DNA from: Thermoleophilaceae bacterium
Lineage (GTDB): Bacteria; Actinomycetota; Thermoleophilia; Solirubrobacterales; Thermoleophilaceae
Assembly (NCBI GenBank): GCA_013812065.1
Contig: JACCUC010000167.1
Location: 1 to 6,825, forward strand
Length of the DNA stretch: 6,825 bases
Reading direction: 5' to 3'
Position numbers and translations under genes: made by a program. Positions 6,112 to 6,825 of the stretch are shown here, in pieces. Position 1 is the stretch's first letter. The number at the start of each line of letters is the position of its first letter. The notes beneath the pieces were generated by a model. The model saw only the letters and a program-made list of their open reading frames with translations, searched no databases and had not been told where the DNA came from.

Positions 6112-6195
6112 ATGAAGGGTAGGGGCATTTACATCAGCACCGGAGCGGTCGTTCTCATCATCGTGGTGATCTTGCTGTTCCTCCTGCTTCGCTGA
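6112..6195 (+). CDS. Single-helix membrane mini-protein, 27 aa
   Basis: ATG 6112-6114 is preceded by AAGGGGG (6101-6107) with a four-base gap. The peptide begins MKGRGIYISTGAVV, continues as an uninterrupted hydrophobic stretch of Ile, Val, Leu and Phe, and ends with Arg before TGA 6193-6195. A short basic N-terminus followed by one transmembrane helix is the usual form of bacterial membrane mini-proteins. The stop lies just before the oxidase frame, so translational coupling is possible. Function unknown. Confidence 0.5.
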   Translation: MKGRGIYISTGAVVLIIVVILLFLLLR

Positions 6196-6209
6196 TCGGT
6201 GGCGCAGGC

Positions 6210-6825
6210 CTGAGGGCGCAGCCGGGGCCGACACCCGAGCCCGCGACCCCTCTCGACAGCCCCGCCGCCGACTGGCCCCACGACGGCGGCGAGCACGACC
6301 TGGCCGTCGTCGGTGCCGGCATCGTCGGACTCGCCGTCGCGCGCGAGGCGCTCGCGCGCCGGCCGGACGCTGGGGTCGTCGTGCTCGAGCAGGAGGCTGA
6401 GGTCGGCACCCACCAGACCGGCCACAACAGCGGCGTGATCCACGGCGGCATCTACTACCGGCCCGGCTCGCTCAAGGCGCGCCTGTGCGTGGCCGGCGCG
6501 CGCGAGCTCTACGAGTACTGCGACTCCCGCGGGATCGCCGCCGAGCGGTGCGGGAAGGTCATCGTGGCCACGCGTCCCGAGGAGCTGTCGCGCCTCGCCG
6601 AGCTCGAGCGGCGGGGGCGGGAGAACGGCGTGGCGGGGCTGCGGCGGCTCGGTCCGCGGGAGCTGCGCGAGATCGAGCCCCACGTGCGCGGCCTGGCGGC
6701 ACTTCATTTGCCGCAGACGGGAATCGTCGACTTCGGGGCGGTGGCGCGGGCGCTCGCAGCCGATGTCCGCGCAACCGGCGGCGAGGTGGCCACCGGCTGC
6801 CGGGTCGAGACGGTCGAGCGCCGCG
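6210..6825 (+). CDS. lhgO: L-2-hydroxyglutarate oxidase-like FAD enzyme, 5' part; start uncertain, cut by window edge
   Basis: This is an FAD-dependent oxidoreductase of the DAO fold. The recognisable sequence starts with DLAVVGAGIVGLAVAREAL (from 6297), the dinucleotide-binding GxGxxG motif. It continues with VGTHQTGHNSGVIHGGIYY, PGSLKARLC and GIVDFGAVARALA, all typical of L-2-hydroxyglutarate oxidase (LhgO), which oxidises L-2-hydroxyglutarate to 2-oxoglutarate and feeds electrons to the quinone pool. About 176 family residues are present and the rest lies beyond the window. The open frame begins after TAG 6120-6122 and contains no ATG, GTG or TTG before the FAD motif. CTG at 6210-6212 or 6300-6302 are the only near-cognate options near the domain; 6210 is used here as a placeholder, because 6300 would begin inside the conserved first strand. 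Confidence 0.75.
   Translation, partial: MRAQPGPTPEPATPLDSPAADWPHDGGEHDLAVVGAGIVGLAVAREALARRPDAGVVVLEQEAEVGTHQTGHNSGVIHGGIYYRPGSLKARLCVAGARELYEYCDSRGIAAERCGKVIVATRPEELSRLAELERRGRENGVAGLRRLGPRELREIEPHVRGLAALHLPQTGIVDFGAVARALAADVRATGGEVATGCRVETVERR

Overview
The window is GC-rich DNA with strong G/C bias at third codon positions, a tRNA-Ser without an encoded CCA tail, and secreted and small proteins of a kind I associate with high-GC Actinomycetota, probably Thermoleophilia/Solirubrobacterales. That placement is inference from codon use and protein style, not a measured match. The layout has two parts: a disturbed left part (1-3213) and a more ordinary chromosomal right part (3214-6825).

Left part. 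Positions 1-562 (minus) hold the first ~187 codons of an insertion-sequence transposase that runs off the window. It lies directly downstream of a minus-strand gene (617-2191) for a fused ABC-type ATPase plus TOPRIM/DUF4435 protein. This architecture resembles OLD nucleases and the PARIS AriA/AriB antiphage components. The TOPRIM half stops early, in a short unrelated-looking tail next to the IS, so the gene is probably truncated by the insertion. About 430 bp without a convincing gene follow, then tRNA-Ser(GGA) on the minus strand (2621-2710). The ATPase gene and the IS sit on the 3' side of this tRNA, as expected for an island integrated at a tRNA gene. On the tRNA's 5' side is a heavily decayed short-chain dehydrogenase remnant (2724-3213, minus) with about six frameshifts and a stop codon.

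Right part. A minus-strand pair encodes a 54-residue acidic protein (3847-4011) and a membrane-anchored HExxH metallopeptidase (3214-3789). Divergent from it is a ring-cleaving-dioxygenase-type VOC protein (4098-5039, plus). Next is a secreted CAP/SCP-domain protein (5172-5739) whose reading frame is broken by one extra G near the 3' end. Tandem hairpins follow at 5766-5803. Two small plus-strand ORFs (57 and 27 residues, the second a single membrane helix) precede the 5' part of an L-2-hydroxyglutarate oxidase-like FAD enzyme (from about 6210 to the window edge), which has no canonical start codon in its open frame.

Functionally the window is a patchwork. A possible defence gene next to a tRNA has been hit by an IS, and at least two other genes show loss-of-function changes. 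The intact right-hand genes (peptidase, VOC enzyme, oxidase) look like unlinked housekeeping or catabolic functions, not one pathway.
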